51,734 bases of DNA from Thermoplasmata archaeon (lineage in GTDB: Archaea > Thermoplasmatota > Penumbrarchaeia > JAEHCK01). The stretch covers positions 1 through 51,734 of the forward strand of contig JAEHCK010000020.1 of NCBI GenBank assembly GCA_020696345.1, written 5' to 3'. Shown here in pieces: positions 1-8,757 of the stretch. Made by a program: the position numbers and the translations under genes. Numbering within the stretch: position 1 is the first letter of the stretch; every line of letters begins with the position of its first letter. The notes under the pieces were generated by a model, which was not told the DNA's origin, did not search any database, and worked only from the letters and a program-made list of their open reading frames with translations.

Positions 1-137
1 ATTGACAGGGAACATTAGGTATTGGTCATACGAATTGAAAGCGCAAGAAAGAAGGTTATCGGAAAGCCGTATGGGGGAAAACCACATGTACGGTTTGATG
101 AGGGGGTGGTGGACGTAAGCCCACTGCCCTACTCTAC
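1..137 (+). mobile_element. 3' end of a group II intron (domains V and VI)
   Basis: The stretch at about 64-96 reads as a group II intron domain V: an AGCCGTA arm at 65-71, an A-rich apical loop, and a TACGGTT arm at 89-95. Domain VI follows at 104-129 as a 9-bp stem (GGGTGGTGG with CCACTGCCC, including two G-T wobbles). The text then ends in CCCTACTCTAC, the usual form of the 3' end of bacterial and archaeal group II introns. The maturase and the rest of the intron would lie upstream, outside the window. I see no clearly bulged adenosine in domain VI, so the branch point is uncertain. The exact 3' splice site (131-137) is inferred. Confidence 0.8.
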
Positions 138-442
138 CCTCCCCAAGCAATGATCAAGCACCTTTTACCCATTATTCCATCACAATTCATTAATTTCTGA
201 ATACTAAACCATTAACCCATGAAGTAGTACTTACATCTAGCAACTAACATCTAGCAACTGTTCCCGACCCCTAAATTGTAACCCCTAACCCCTAATTTAT
301 ATCATGTATTATTCAATTATTAATTATCAAACATTTAATAAAAAGATTTAAACCAATTAAATATATATCCTGTGCATTCTGTGCTTGACTTTGTTTTTGA
401 ATTATTTCTAAGAGGCTTAGGACAGACAATAAAGGTGACTTC
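138..442. other. Intergenic, low-complexity; includes the 3' flank of the intron
   Basis: The first 24 bases after the intron (about 139-162) recur with one change at about 19984-20007. A short direct repeat of ACATCTAGCAACT is present at 232-260, followed by a run of CCCCTAA-like text. No reading frame is convincing. An AAAGGTGA ribosome-binding site at 431-438 precedes the first gene. Confidence 0.5.
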
Positions 443-1060
443 GTGACAGATTACGAAAAGAACATTAAAGGCCCACACCACCCGGAGTTAAACCGTCGCG
501 AGTTTATGGTCGGCACCTGGAAGCTTCTTAATGTTGGTGCATTCCTTACCCTGGGCGGGTTTCTGGGCAGCCTTCCGGTAATGTCCGCCTCCTCCGGTCA
601 TTTGGATTCGATCTACTGCTATGAGTGTCGAGCATGTGCCGCAAAATGTCCATGGGGTTTCGACCCGGCAGGTTATGCGGTTGCCGCAAGGATCAATAAC
701 CCCAATAAGCGAATGCTGGCACAGATCAGTATTACGAAATACAACAAGATCGTTAACCACATAGAAAACCCAACTGAAGAAGATGCAAAAACCAATGACA
801 AGATAATAACTCTTGAGAACCTCAAAAAGAGGGATAAACATATCAAAGTTCGTATCAAAGGACTTCGCGACCCGATCACCGTGGAGCAAGCGCTGGATAA
901 AAAATATTCCACCGAACACATAGATACGATCTATGAGATGCGTGCACTGGACTGTGCGTTCTATGACCCGCTGTGTATGAATTGCGAACCCATGTGCCCT
1001 GTTGACTTGAAGATCACAAAATGGATCCGTGACCTGAAAAATGATGGAGAGTTTCGATAA
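443..1060 (+). CDS. Exported (Tat) iron-sulfur protein, HdrC-like
   Basis: The GTG start has AAAGGTGA 4-5 bases upstream. Near the N-terminus an NRREFMVG twin-arginine motif is followed by a hydrophobic stretch (about residues 25-48), so the folded protein should be exported with its clusters in place. A first cluster motif CxxCxxCxxxCP lies at about residues 59-69 and a second, CxxCxxxCP preceded by one further cysteine, at about 171-187. This spacing with a helical middle part resembles the two-cluster ferredoxin domain of HdrC and succinate dehydrogenase-type subunits. The stop overlaps the next start by one base (TAATG). It is the first of three Fe-S genes, so it probably passes electrons in an extracytoplasmic complex. 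The catalytic partner is not in the window. Confidence 0.75.
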   Translation: MTDYEKNIKGPHHPELNRREFMVGTWKLLNVGAFLTLGGFLGSLPVMSASSGHLDSIYCYECRACAAKCPWGFDPAGYAVAARINNPNKRMLAQISITKYNKIVNHIENPTEEDAKTNDKIITLENLKKRDKHIKVRIKGLRDPITVEQALDKKYSTEHIDTIYEMRALDCAFYDPLCMNCEPMCPVDLKITKWIRDLKNDGEFR

Positions 1061-1554
1061 TGGCCAAAATGGACCCTGCAAAACGTAAATTCCTAAAACA
1101 TCTGGGATTGATCGGCTTCGGCGGATTAATAGGTTTAGGGATAACTCATGCAACATCTCTAACAGAGGATCAGGTCATAGAAGACTACGCAAAGTCCGAG
1201 ATAGATAGTGGTAATAAGAGGGTGTGGGAAGATAGAAACGAAAAGGAAAATAACCTGGAACCGGCCCTGCATGATGTACGCGAGGGCGGTGTCCCGGAGG
1301 TACTGCTCAATGTCTGTGCATATCATATTGATGACGACGGCGATGGTATCTATGAGAAATCCGAAAAGACCAAATACTGCACCATGCCCTGCAAAGACGT
1401 CTGTCCGGTAGACGCGATCACCCATCACGAGCTCACCGATGGCACTTATGATGGTAAGATCGTGCCCGAGGTGGATGTGGATAAATGCATCGGGTGCACA
1501 AAATGTTTCAAGATCTGCGGGTACAATGCTATCGAATGGATCAATCATGGTTAG
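1060..1554 (+). CDS. Exported ferredoxin-like protein, two [4Fe-4S] motifs
   Basis: 164 residues. The N-terminus KRKFLKHLGLIGFGG is a lysine-arginine variant of the Tat signal followed by a hydrophobic helix. Two cluster motifs follow: a variant CTMPCKDVCP (about residues 107-116) and a classic CIGCTKCFKIC (about 143-153). A DDDGDG segment between them resembles a calcium loop and may mark an insertion. The start overlaps the upstream stop by one base and a GGAGAG lies about 10 bases upstream, indicating translational coupling. Likely an electron-transfer subunit working with its two neighbours; the terminal acceptor is unknown. Confidence 0.75.
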   Translation: MAKMDPAKRKFLKHLGLIGFGGLIGLGITHATSLTEDQVIEDYAKSEIDSGNKRVWEDRNEKENNLEPALHDVREGGVPEVLLNVCAYHIDDDGDGIYEKSEKTKYCTMPCKDVCPVDAITHHELTDGTYDGKIVPEVDVDKCIGCTKCFKICGYNAIEWINHG

Positions 1555-1588
1555 TTGTGATCGAAATTATGTTGAGAAGGTGTAAAAA

Positions 1589-2056
1589 TTGGCGTTAACG
1601 AGACGTTCATTCATTAAAGTTACCGGCGCAGCGGCAGGCGCTGCACTAGTATCACTGGGCATGCAGAATGCCACAGTACGCGGGATCGATCCCGAACATA
1701 TACCTGGTGCTGGTCATTCCGAGCCAAAACCCGGTGAAAACGAGGATAAAGTATACGAAGACAGGATAAAACATATAGATGTCGGCAAATTTCTTGCGGG
1801 GTGTTCAAGGTGTGGGGTATGTATACAAAAGTGCCCGTTCAATGCGATCAGGTCGGCAAGTATCGCAGTGCCGCAGCTGACCAACGATACCCGTAAAAAA
1901 TGCCCGGGGTATGAAAATTGTGGCATCTGCGCCGTAGTCTGCCCCACCGATTGTATAAACGATGCGTTTTCCGAATACGATAAGGAGCCTGCGGTGGATA
2001 AACCGGCCTGGTGGGAAGGGCCGTACGAGAAACGTGAAAGGCAGCCAAGTATTTGA
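1589..2056 (+). CDS. Exported ferredoxin, NapG/MauM-like
   Basis: 155 residues from a TTG start, preceded by GAGAAGGTG 7-8 bases upstream. TRRSFIKVTGAAAGAALVSLG is a textbook Tat signal. The mature part carries CSRCGVCIQKCPFNAI (about residues 72-87) and CPGYENCGICAVVCPTDCI (about 111-129), two [4Fe-4S]-type clusters in the arrangement of the NapG/MauM family of exported ferredoxins. It lies 34 bases after the previous gene and is probably co-transcribed. NapG normally works with the membrane protein NapH. None is present downstream, and upstream the window runs into the group II intron, so any membrane partner must be beyond the window edge or elsewhere. Confidence 0.78.
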   Translation: MALTRRSFIKVTGAAAGAALVSLGMQNATVRGIDPEHIPGAGHSEPKPGENEDKVYEDRIKHIDVGKFLAGCSRCGVCIQKCPFNAIRSASIAVPQLTNDTRKKCPGYENCGICAVVCPTDCINDAFSEYDKEPAVDKPAWWEGPYEKRERQPSI

Positions 2057-2287
2057 TGAGTGATTGTTGAGGGTATTGGAAATTGTAAAAGTTAAAAGTT
2101 TTTTGGAATTTATTTCGAGCTTGGAGTTTAGAATTTATTTGGAGCTTGGAATTTGGAGTTTATTTGGAACTTGGAGCTTATTTGGAGCTTGGATTTTGGA
2201 ACTTGGAATTTTATCAACAATGTCCATCCTAAAATTATAAAACTCCAATAATTCATAAGGCATCTTATCTCAATCAGGTGTTTTTGA
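2057..2287. repeat. Low-complexity TTTGGAGCTTGGAATTTGG-type tract
   Basis: About 2098-2215 is a degenerate run of variants of TTATTTGGAGCTTGGAATTT. Related text, on either strand, occurs in other gaps (6950-7000, 42221-42290, 48650-48730). No gene is visible. The remainder is AT-rich leader of the next gene. Confidence 0.55.
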
Positions 2288-2965
2288 ATGAATCGGCTTA
2301 TATGGTATGCGGGTTATGGATCAAATCTACTCAAGAGCCGGTTCCTATGTTATATCGGTGGGGGCCAACCCGAGGGTGCCAAAAAGAGATATCCGGGGTG
2401 CTCGGATAAAACCGAGCCTCGGGCTGATAAACAAATAATTATCCCTTACGGGCTGTACTTCTCGAAAAGCAGCTCTATCTGGGAGGACAAAGGTGTTGGG
2501 TTCATCAAGACACAAAGGAACGAGCATGCAGGTACTCTTGGCAGAATGTATTTGATCACGCGCGAGCAGTTCGTCCAGGTGGTGCGGCAGGAGAACGCGC
2601 TGGAACCAAGCGACAAGTCAGTTGAGATCGACTTTGAGACCACGATCACAAATGGGAGCTCAACCATACCTGCAAACTGGTACAGCAGGATCGTGTATAT
2701 GGGTGAGGCGGAGGCGTATCCGATATTTACGTTTACGGGTAATTGGACTGATGAGGAGATTGATGTCAACCCGCCTGGGGATAAGTATTTAACGACCATC
2801 GCAAAGGGAATAAAGGAGTGTTATTCGATCTCTGATGAGGAGATTATTAATTATTTAAAACTAAAGGCAAAGCCATTCTCTTGTACGAACCTGTTTCAAA
2901 CCTCGATAATTAACTTGTTTATCCTTTATATTGGACATTTTAACTTATTGACAACACCACTATAA
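2288..2965 (+). CDS. Gamma-glutamylcyclotransferase-like protein
   Basis: The N-terminus LIWYAGYGSNL carries the YGSNL signature (residues 10-14) of the gamma-glutamylcyclotransferase/AIG2-like fold, whose members cleave gamma-glutamyl amides to pyroglutamate; the substrate here cannot be told. The core runs to about residue 195. The last 28 residues are hydrophobic and unlike the family, and the stop codon falls inside the first unit of a 34-bp tandem repeat, so the natural C-terminus may have been replaced when the repeat arose. The gene stands alone. The family assignment rests on one motif and overall length, so it is moderate. Confidence 0.6.
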   Translation: MNRLIWYAGYGSNLLKSRFLCYIGGGQPEGAKKRYPGCSDKTEPRADKQIIIPYGLYFSKSSSIWEDKGVGFIKTQRNEHAGTLGRMYLITREQFVQVVRQENALEPSDKSVEIDFETTITNGSSTIPANWYSRIVYMGEAEAYPIFTFTGNWTDEEIDVNPPGDKYLTTIAKGIKECYSISDEEIINYLKLKAKPFSCTNLFQTSIINLFILYIGHFNLLTTPL

Positions 2966-3042
2966 TGGCAATGTCTACATACCAACAACACCATCATAAT
3001 GGTAATGCTTATATGCTAACAACACCATCATAATGGTAATGT
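2951..3042. repeat. 34-bp tandem repeat, 2.7 copies, spanning a stop and a start
   Basis: Units begin at 2951, 2985 and 3019, each with ACAACACCA then a short palindromic core (ACCAT-CATA-ATGGT in units 2 and 3). The stop codon of the upstream gene (2963-2965) lies in unit 1 and both candidate start codons of the next gene (3033, 3039) lie in unit 3. It could be an operator or simply a replication-slippage repeat. Confidence 0.8.
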
Positions 3043-4517
3043 CAAGCTCCGAGAACGAACGAAAATTGGTCAAAGTATTATTTAATCAAAATACTTGGTG
3101 GTTTACTCAGAATGTACCCAAAACTTTATCCAAACCATTTAGAAGGCGAGATTTCTATTTTTTACAAGATAAGATCATCGAAAAAGAAATTTTAGCAATA
3201 ATTGGACCAAGACAAGTTGGAAAAACTACATTATTATATCAATTAATTGAACATTTGATCAAATACAAGAAAATTGATCCAAAACGTGTTCTGTATCTTT
3301 CTTTTGATTATCCTTATTTGACGACAATTACAGATACACCGATCAATGATATTCTTGAGATATATTCTACTCAAATTCTTCGAGAACCATTGCAAAACTT
3401 GAAGGATCGTGTCTATATATTTTTTGATGAAGTTTGTAAATTAGGAACTTGGAGTAGTGCATTGAAAGGCTGGTATGATCTAAAATATAAAATGAAATTT
3501 ATTGTTTCCGATTCTTCAAGTTCTGATGTTTTAAAGGGTAGTTCAGAGTCGTTAGTTGGTAGAATTAACCCTTATATTATGCTTTCAATGAAATTTATCG
3601 ATGTAATTAATTATTATGAGAACAATAAAAAAATTGCCAGTTTGTTAAATAAAATAAATTGGGATTTAAGAGATGGGTTTGTTGACTCAATTAAAAGATC
3701 GGACCCTAATATTTTTTACGAGCAAATTAAGATCGCTTATATTACTTTGGCACCATATGAAGACAATTTTAAGATCCATCTACAAAAATATTTTTTAAAG
3801 GATGGGTATCCTGAATTATTGGATATTGAAGATTTGCGTACCTGTACAGAAAAATTCGGTAATTACCTTAGCTTGACCCTTTATAAAGATATTATGAAGA
3901 TCTTTAATATACGAGATCCTAAAACTTTGGATGAGTTAATTACTTTATTAGCAGATTCAACAACTCAACGAATTAATATCGACAGCTTATCCAAAACTCT
4001 ATTAATAAAACGTGATACTTTAATTAAATATTTAAATTATTTAGAATCAGCATTTATGATTTCGAGATTGGAATTTTATGCCAAAAGTCGTGCATCACGA
4101 ATAAGAAAGCAAAAAAAGATATATTTAAATAATACTGGGTTAAGAAATGCACTGATCGGAAATCTTAATGAAGATCTATTAAGTAATAATGTTGAGTTAG
4201 GTAAAATTGCCGAAATGTTGGTTTTTGACCACTCAAAAAGATTAAAGTTCTGTATTGAACCTGGATTTGAACCAAAATTGTATTATTGGAGAACAACCCG
4301 GGGGGATGAGGTTGATATTATTATGGAATTGTTTAAAAAACCTATTCCAATTGAATCTAAATATAGTAAAAATATTCGGAAAAGTGATCTAAAAGGAATT
4401 TATAAATTTTTAAACAGTCAGAAAAAAACTTTTGGGATCGTTATTACCAAAGATAAATTAGATCTTGAAGAAAATATTATATATATACCATTATGGATGT
4501 TTCTGATAATGTGTTGA
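3033..4517 (+). CDS. AAA-family ATPase with C-terminal DUF4143 domain
   Basis: 494 residues. Walker A GPRQVGKTTLL is at about residues 58-68 and a Walker B-like VYIFFDEV at about 128-135. The middle is a winged-helix-like region, and the C-terminal DUF4143 part contains the signatures YYWRTTRGDEVDII and PIPIESKY, which resemble a restriction-endonuclease-type core (E/D, then ExK). These archaeal and bacterial ATPases are very common and often lie in accessory regions; their role is not settled. The gene is visibly richer in A and T than its neighbours, suggesting horizontal arrival. The start is either 3033 or 3039, both inside the 34-bp repeat. No partner gene is adjacent. Confidence 0.85.
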   Translation: MVMSSSENERKLVKVLFNQNTWWFTQNVPKTLSKPFRRRDFYFLQDKIIEKEILAIIGPRQVGKTTLLYQLIEHLIKYKKIDPKRVLYLSFDYPYLTTITDTPINDILEIYSTQILREPLQNLKDRVYIFFDEVCKLGTWSSALKGWYDLKYKMKFIVSDSSSSDVLKGSSESLVGRINPYIMLSMKFIDVINYYENNKKIASLLNKINWDLRDGFVDSIKRSDPNIFYEQIKIAYITLAPYEDNFKIHLQKYFLKDGYPELLDIEDLRTCTEKFGNYLSLTLYKDIMKIFNIRDPKTLDELITLLADSTTQRINIDSLSKTLLIKRDTLIKYLNYLESAFMISRLEFYAKSRASRIRKQKKIYLNNTGLRNALIGNLNEDLLSNNVELGKIAEMLVFDHSKRLKFCIEPGFEPKLYYWRTTRGDEVDIIMELFKKPIPIESKYSKNIRKSDLKGIYKFLNSQKKTFGIVITKDKLDLEENIIYIPLWMFLIMC

Positions 4518-4548
4518 AAATCTAATGATTGTAATTTATAATCTCATG

Positions 4549-4581
4549 TTTTGTTCGGTTTTTTCCTAACCCAAAACAAAA
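4549..4581 (+). terminator. Possible hairpin terminator after the AAA ATPase gene
   Basis: TTTTGTT (4549-4555) pairs with AACAAAA (4575-4581), extended inward by GG/CC, around a T-rich loop. It lies 32 bases after the stop codon. Archaeal terminators are often only T-rich, so this is a weak call. Confidence 0.3.
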
Positions 4582-4663
4582 TTTAATATACATTAGCATT
4601 GATTATAAAATTAGTCAATCAATTTAATATGAGTTAAATCATCTTTTTCAAAGGAATATTATT

Positions 4664-5890
4664 ATGTTAATCGTAGGTTCAGCTTTTAATAGTGGTGGAA
4701 AGATCACCCTAGACCATGACACTTTCAAAGTGTTGGCATCAGAGACCAGAATAGGTATTTTGAAGAAGTTGGATAAAACTCGAATGACAGTAACAGATCT
4801 TTCAAAAGCGCTCGACATGAGCAAAGCCACATTATTCGAGCATCTGGAAAAATTAATGAAAGCTGGATTAATAAAGAAGATCAAGGACCAACGAAAATGG
4901 GTGTACTATAAGCTATCCTGGAAAGGAAAAAAAATACTTCATCCAGAAAGAATGAAGATAGCTATCGTATTATCACTGTTTATAATTTCATTCATAATTC
5001 TGGTTTCATTCTTTTTTATAACATCGAGTAAAGATCTTGAAGATAATACAGCACCTACGATCGAATTCTTTCAAATTGAAGACATCAATGAAAATACGGT
5101 TTCACCCAGTGAGATAATAATTCAGGTTGAGGATAACGAACAAATTGACAAATCGTCCATAGAAATAGAATACACTTTTCATGATACATACACACAAAAT
5201 TACAATTTAATATCTAACTGGAGAAGGCTCGAAGGCACTGTAAAGAATAATAAGGTTATGGTTCCGTTTCCAGATTTGAGTTGGGAATTAAAAGTGGATA
5301 AATATCTTTACATAAAATGTACAGCCTTTGATAAAACTGGTAACCAAGCGCAAGAAGTATTCATTGAATATATTGAAAATATCTATGGAAATAATATAGA
5401 TATTTCGATCATGCTTTCCGACATAGAGATCGATAAAGATTTTACTAAAATTCCACTTGAAGGTCATCAAGACATACCAATTAAAATAAAAGTACATAAT
5501 ACTGGCTCGTTTGATATTCGAAATGTAGGATTTTTTGTTTTTAATATAGATCCTGATCTCAATAACGATGGTATCAACGATAATAAGACTGAACCGATAA
5601 AAAATTTCATGGTCGACTTATTAGAACAAGGTTCATTAGTAACAATTGATTTGAATGTCAATGTAAATTTATCAGAAATTGATCGTATCTGGATATTTGC
5701 AGATCCCTCAAACTTGCATAATGAATCTAATGAGTTGAATAATATTATTGAAGTAAATATAAAGAATAGAATCAAGAGTAAAACTTCAGAAATTCCCGAG
5801 TTCCCGTTGGTGATCGGGGTATTCATTGTAATCTTGGTAATTATTGTTCAGAATTTGGCATATGGGAAAAATTGTAGATCGGGTAAGTGA
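4664..5890 (+). CDS. Membrane-bound winged-helix regulator with CARDB-like ectodomain
   Basis: Residues 12-95 form an ArsR-like winged helix (ASETRIGILKKL, then a recognition helix MSKATLFEHLEKL, then a wing). A transmembrane helix follows at about 98-120. About 255 residues are predicted outside the cell, including a CARDB-like beta domain near 250-370. The C-terminus has IPEFP, a second hydrophobic helix (about 381-397) and a basic tail. This is a one-component regulator in which the DNA-binding part stays in the cytoplasm and senses through the ectodomain; such proteins occur in Thermoplasmata-type archaea. The PEF motif before the last helix resembles archaeosortase PEF-CTERM signals but may be a plain anchor. 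AAGGAA lies 9 bases before the ATG. Target genes are unknown. Confidence 0.75.
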   Translation: MLIVGSAFNSGGKITLDHDTFKVLASETRIGILKKLDKTRMTVTDLSKALDMSKATLFEHLEKLMKAGLIKKIKDQRKWVYYKLSWKGKKILHPERMKIAIVLSLFIISFIILVSFFFITSSKDLEDNTAPTIEFFQIEDINENTVSPSEIIIQVEDNEQIDKSSIEIEYTFHDTYTQNYNLISNWRRLEGTVKNNKVMVPFPDLSWELKVDKYLYIKCTAFDKTGNQAQEVFIEYIENIYGNNIDISIMLSDIEIDKDFTKIPLEGHQDIPIKIKVHNTGSFDIRNVGFFVFNIDPDLNNDGINDNKTEPIKNFMVDLLEQGSLVTIDLNVNVNLSEIDRIWIFADPSNLHNESNELNNIIEVNIKNRIKSKTSEIPEFPLVIGVFIVILVIIVQNLAYGKNCRSGK

Positions 5891-6004
5891 AAAATATTAT
5901 GTTTAATAAGGGCTGAAAATTTTCCATTGTTCGGATTTTACCAAACATTTTACGAGATTTTAAATTCTTATTCTGATATTATTGTACTTCGTAGGTGTTA
6001 AATT

Positions 6005-6859
6005 ATGAAAGAAAATATTTCAGTTAAAATCTTTGAGTTAGCCTGGGACCAGAAAAAAGCTATTAATAATATCAAAAAGAAAAAATATATTGGTCAATAT
6101 ATTCTCCAGAGCCATGTTTTAATATTACTATGTACGATGATTTATGGTATGGTATTGGGTAGTTATGTAAAGGGTCCAACAATAATTTTCAACGCAATAA
6201 AGATCCCGATTTTATATATTATCACGCTTTATATCGCTTTGCCCATAATCTTTGTGGTAGATGTAATGTTTGAAAAAAATGTTTCATTTACACAGCTAGC
6301 AGCTATACTTTTGTTAGGGTTTACTAGTATATCAGTTGTACTAATTGCATTTTCACCATTGATACTTTTCTTTATTATCAGCGCCCCAGATTATGGTTTT
6401 ATTGTGATATTGATCATTGTTATAAGCGGGTTTGCGGGATTCTTAGGGATTATTTCGATTTTAAGCAATTTTAAAAAATTACATGAAACTAAAACTTGGA
6501 ATCCTTCATTGATCATCGGAAGCTTTATAATTATTTTTGTTGGTACACAATTGGCTTGGACTCTAAGACCTTTTTTCCATATCTCTGATGGTTTCACTAG
6601 ACCAATATCTGGAAATTTCTATGTTGCACTGGCCAGTATTGTTGCGAATTCACCGATGGTATCAATTGTGTTGATAGGAATATTCGGATTAATTGCAGCT
6701 TTAATAACCATTTCTCGATTAGAAATTAGTCGGGAGTTGGTGTCATTTACCCTTCCCGAAACCTCAGGTAATATAATCAAGACCAAAATCAAATTAAATC
6801 GCAAGCTTAAAGTTCAACCAAAACACCCTAAGATGCAAGAACTACCCAATTATCCATAA
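6005..6859 (+). CDS. Multi-pass membrane protein, function unknown
   Basis: 284 residues with about six hydrophobic helices (around residues 32-50, 63-85, 94-125, 130-152, 167-188 and 212-235), a basic cytoplasmic N-terminus (IKKKKYIGQY) and a basic C-terminal tail. The GTQLAWTLRPFF motif after the fifth helix is characteristic of a conserved family of uncharacterised membrane proteins found in bacteria and archaea. It follows the winged-helix regulator on the same strand after a 114-base gap, so it could be a target or partner of that regulator, but no promoter evidence supports this. Confidence 0.55.
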   Translation: MKENISVKIFELAWDQKKAINNIKKKKYIGQYILQSHVLILLCTMIYGMVLGSYVKGPTIIFNAIKIPILYIITLYIALPIIFVVDVMFEKNVSFTQLAAILLLGFTSISVVLIAFSPLILFFIISAPDYGFIVILIIVISGFAGFLGIISILSNFKKLHETKTWNPSLIIGSFIIIFVGTQLAWTLRPFFHISDGFTRPISGNFYVALASIVANSPMVSIVLIGIFGLIAALITISRLEISRELVSFTLPETSGNIIKTKIKLNRKLKVQPKHPKMQELPNYP

Positions 6860-7023
6860 CCTAAAATCTATAACCTATAACCCAACCAATAATCAAATAA
6901 ATTCCAATGTTCAAATGACCAAATCACCAAAACACCACGGTTTCGGTCGTTGGAACTTGGTAATTGGTGCTTATTTGGAATTTGGAGCTTGTAATTTGCG
7001 CTCATCGATTAATCATCGATATC
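6860..7023. other. Convergent intergenic gap with low-complexity text
   Basis: The gap lies between two converging genes. It contains CCAAATCACCAAAACACC-like text and, further on, an approximate inverted counterpart (GGAACTTGGTAATTGGTG), so it could fold into a weak hairpin and serve both genes as a terminator. No gene is seen. Confidence 0.4.
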
Positions 7024-8538
7024 TTACATGTATTGATCAGAACCTATTCCATTATAATTGATCTTGCCTCTATCCAGCGCCCATAAGAATATCGTAATTG
7101 CCCAGCCAAGCGCCACGAGTATTGCGATCAGGCCCACTACATTATCAACGATCATCAAATATGCAGGGATACCGCCGATAAAAAATGTACAGATTATACA
7201 TACTGACATGATGAAGAACTGCGAGATCAGATCGGGCATATTGCGCGCAGTTGTGTCAAAGTTGGGAAACTTGGTCCCGCCCCAGATGCCGATACCGGCG
7301 AAACTTATTATCAATACATTTGCCAGAACAATATAAAATAATATGACCATTAGCGGGAATTTCGCAACAATAGGTAATAGTATGGCCATTGGTACGATGA
7401 GAGGGAAACTGAGCATCATCAACGCAAGCGCCTTGCCCTTCAGCACATCCAGGTTTTCCACGGGCAGTGATTTTATGATGTACAATGCCCGGCCCTCCAC
7501 ACTTATCATTGCAAGACCGATCAGCGCCGAGATCATCAGGGAACCCAAAAATAGAAAGATTGCCAGGAGACCGGGATAGAGATAAATGCCCATTGAACTG
7601 CCGCCCAAACCTTCGGCGCCGTAATAGAAATATATACCAACCGAAGACACGGTCAAAAACCCCGCCGTGATCACAGTTACTATGGCATCCTTTTCGCGCA
7701 TGAGTGAAATAAGCTCTTTTTTTGAGATCAGCCACGCCTCACGGGTGATCAATGGTCTATCCTTGGTATGGACAAGCAATCTATCGGCATGCTCGGCTGA
7801 TACGACCCTCAACGGCTTTGATAATTGTGCAGTCCAGGCCGGAAGCAAATATTTGCTGGAATAAAACACCTGGGCAAATGAGATCAGTGTGATGGTTCCA
7901 AGAATTAGAAAGAACATGGTATCGCGCGGGAAGAATCGGATAGGGATAGATATCACTCCGATCATTATGACATTTGTACCCAGGTTCAAGATCTTTCCAA
8001 ACCAGGTTTTCAGCTGTAGAAAGACAGGGATAGTAAATCCAAGCGACAGACCCAGACACAATAGAAGTATACCTTCACCTAGAATATCCAAGGGTATGCC
8101 AATTGGTCCGAGGTCAATAGTCAGCCAAGTATAAAATAGTATGAACCCTGCCAGTAATAGAACTCCGATGTAGACCCAGTTAGCCAGGTATTTACCCAGT
8201 GCGACCTCGTTCATGTTAAGTGGTTGAGAGAACACTGTGAGCATTTCGCGTTCTTTCAATACCTTGCGATATGTATACACTGCCACCTTGCCGAGAATAA
8301 ATGAGAAGAAGATGATCGAAAATACCCATCTTTCGATCAGGATCGGGTTCTCACCCATGTCCATATTATCCAGAACCAGACCGATATCAACTGCAAGACG
8401 AGTGCCCGCAATGGCAATGAAGATAAAAAATGCGGTAATGATCGGATGTTTCTTGATACGAGCCGCGAATACCCGATAAGAGACAAGTATATCTGAGCTG
8501 AGAATATGATACCAATTCATTTTAAACCAATTCTTCAT
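7024..8538 (-). CDS. ABC-2 type transporter permease
   Basis: 504 residues with about 12 hydrophobic helices in two halves, separated by a charged cytoplasmic part around residues 240-285 (a KKELISLMREKDAI segment typical of ABC-2 permeases precedes the second half). A single polypeptide of this size would form the whole membrane part of an exporter. It lies downstream of the matching ATPase gene on the same strand, but 219 bases of palindromic DNA separate them. The substrate cannot be told; family members export drugs, lipids, peptides or polysaccharides. Confidence 0.8.
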   Translation of the reverse strand: MKNWFKMNWYHILSSDILVSYRVFAARIKKHPIITAFFIFIAIAGTRLAVDIGLVLDNMDMGENPILIERWVFSIIFFSFILGKVAVYTYRKVLKEREMLTVFSQPLNMNEVALGKYLANWVYIGVLLLAGFILFYTWLTIDLGPIGIPLDILGEGILLLCLGLSLGFTIPVFLQLKTWFGKILNLGTNVIMIGVISIPIRFFPRDTMFFLILGTITLISFAQVFYSSKYLLPAWTAQLSKPLRVVSAEHADRLLVHTKDRPLITREAWLISKKELISLMREKDAIVTVITAGFLTVSSVGIYFYYGAEGLGGSSMGIYLYPGLLAIFLFLGSLMISALIGLAMISVEGRALYIIKSLPVENLDVLKGKALALMMLSFPLIVPMAILLPIVAKFPLMVILFYIVLANVLIISFAGIGIWGGTKFPNFDTTARNMPDLISQFFIMSVCIICTFFIGGIPAYLMIVDNVVGLIAILVALGWAITIFLWALDRGKINYNGIGSDQYM

Positions 8539-8580
8539 TAATTATTTAATTATTATCGAATGAGGTATTGTTAATCCTTA

Positions 8581-8716
8581 ATCATTTAGGTTTGAAGTGT
8601 GTGTACGCTCGGTTCCCTCGCTTGAGGTGTGAAGTTTATCCTATTTGCCCTTAAACCCTCCTCAAACCTCAAGGTTGCGAAGCAACCGTACGCACAACTC
8701 AAACCTAAATAATCAT
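8581..8716. repeat. Long imperfect palindrome inside the ABC operon
   Basis: Outer arms ATTTAGGTTTGA (8584-8595) and TCAAACCTAAAT (8699-8710) are perfect 12-bp inverted repeats. Inside, GTACG (8603-8607) matches CGTAC (8688-8692), GGTT matches AACC, and CTTGAGGT (8621-8628) matches ACCTCAAG (8666-8673). The whole forms a cruciform or RNA hairpin about 130 bases long. It may be a MITE-like insertion or a processing or attenuation structure between ATPase and permease. Confidence 0.7.
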
Positions 8717-8757
8717 TCATAATTTACGGATATATATCTCCTTGTTAATACATAAAT

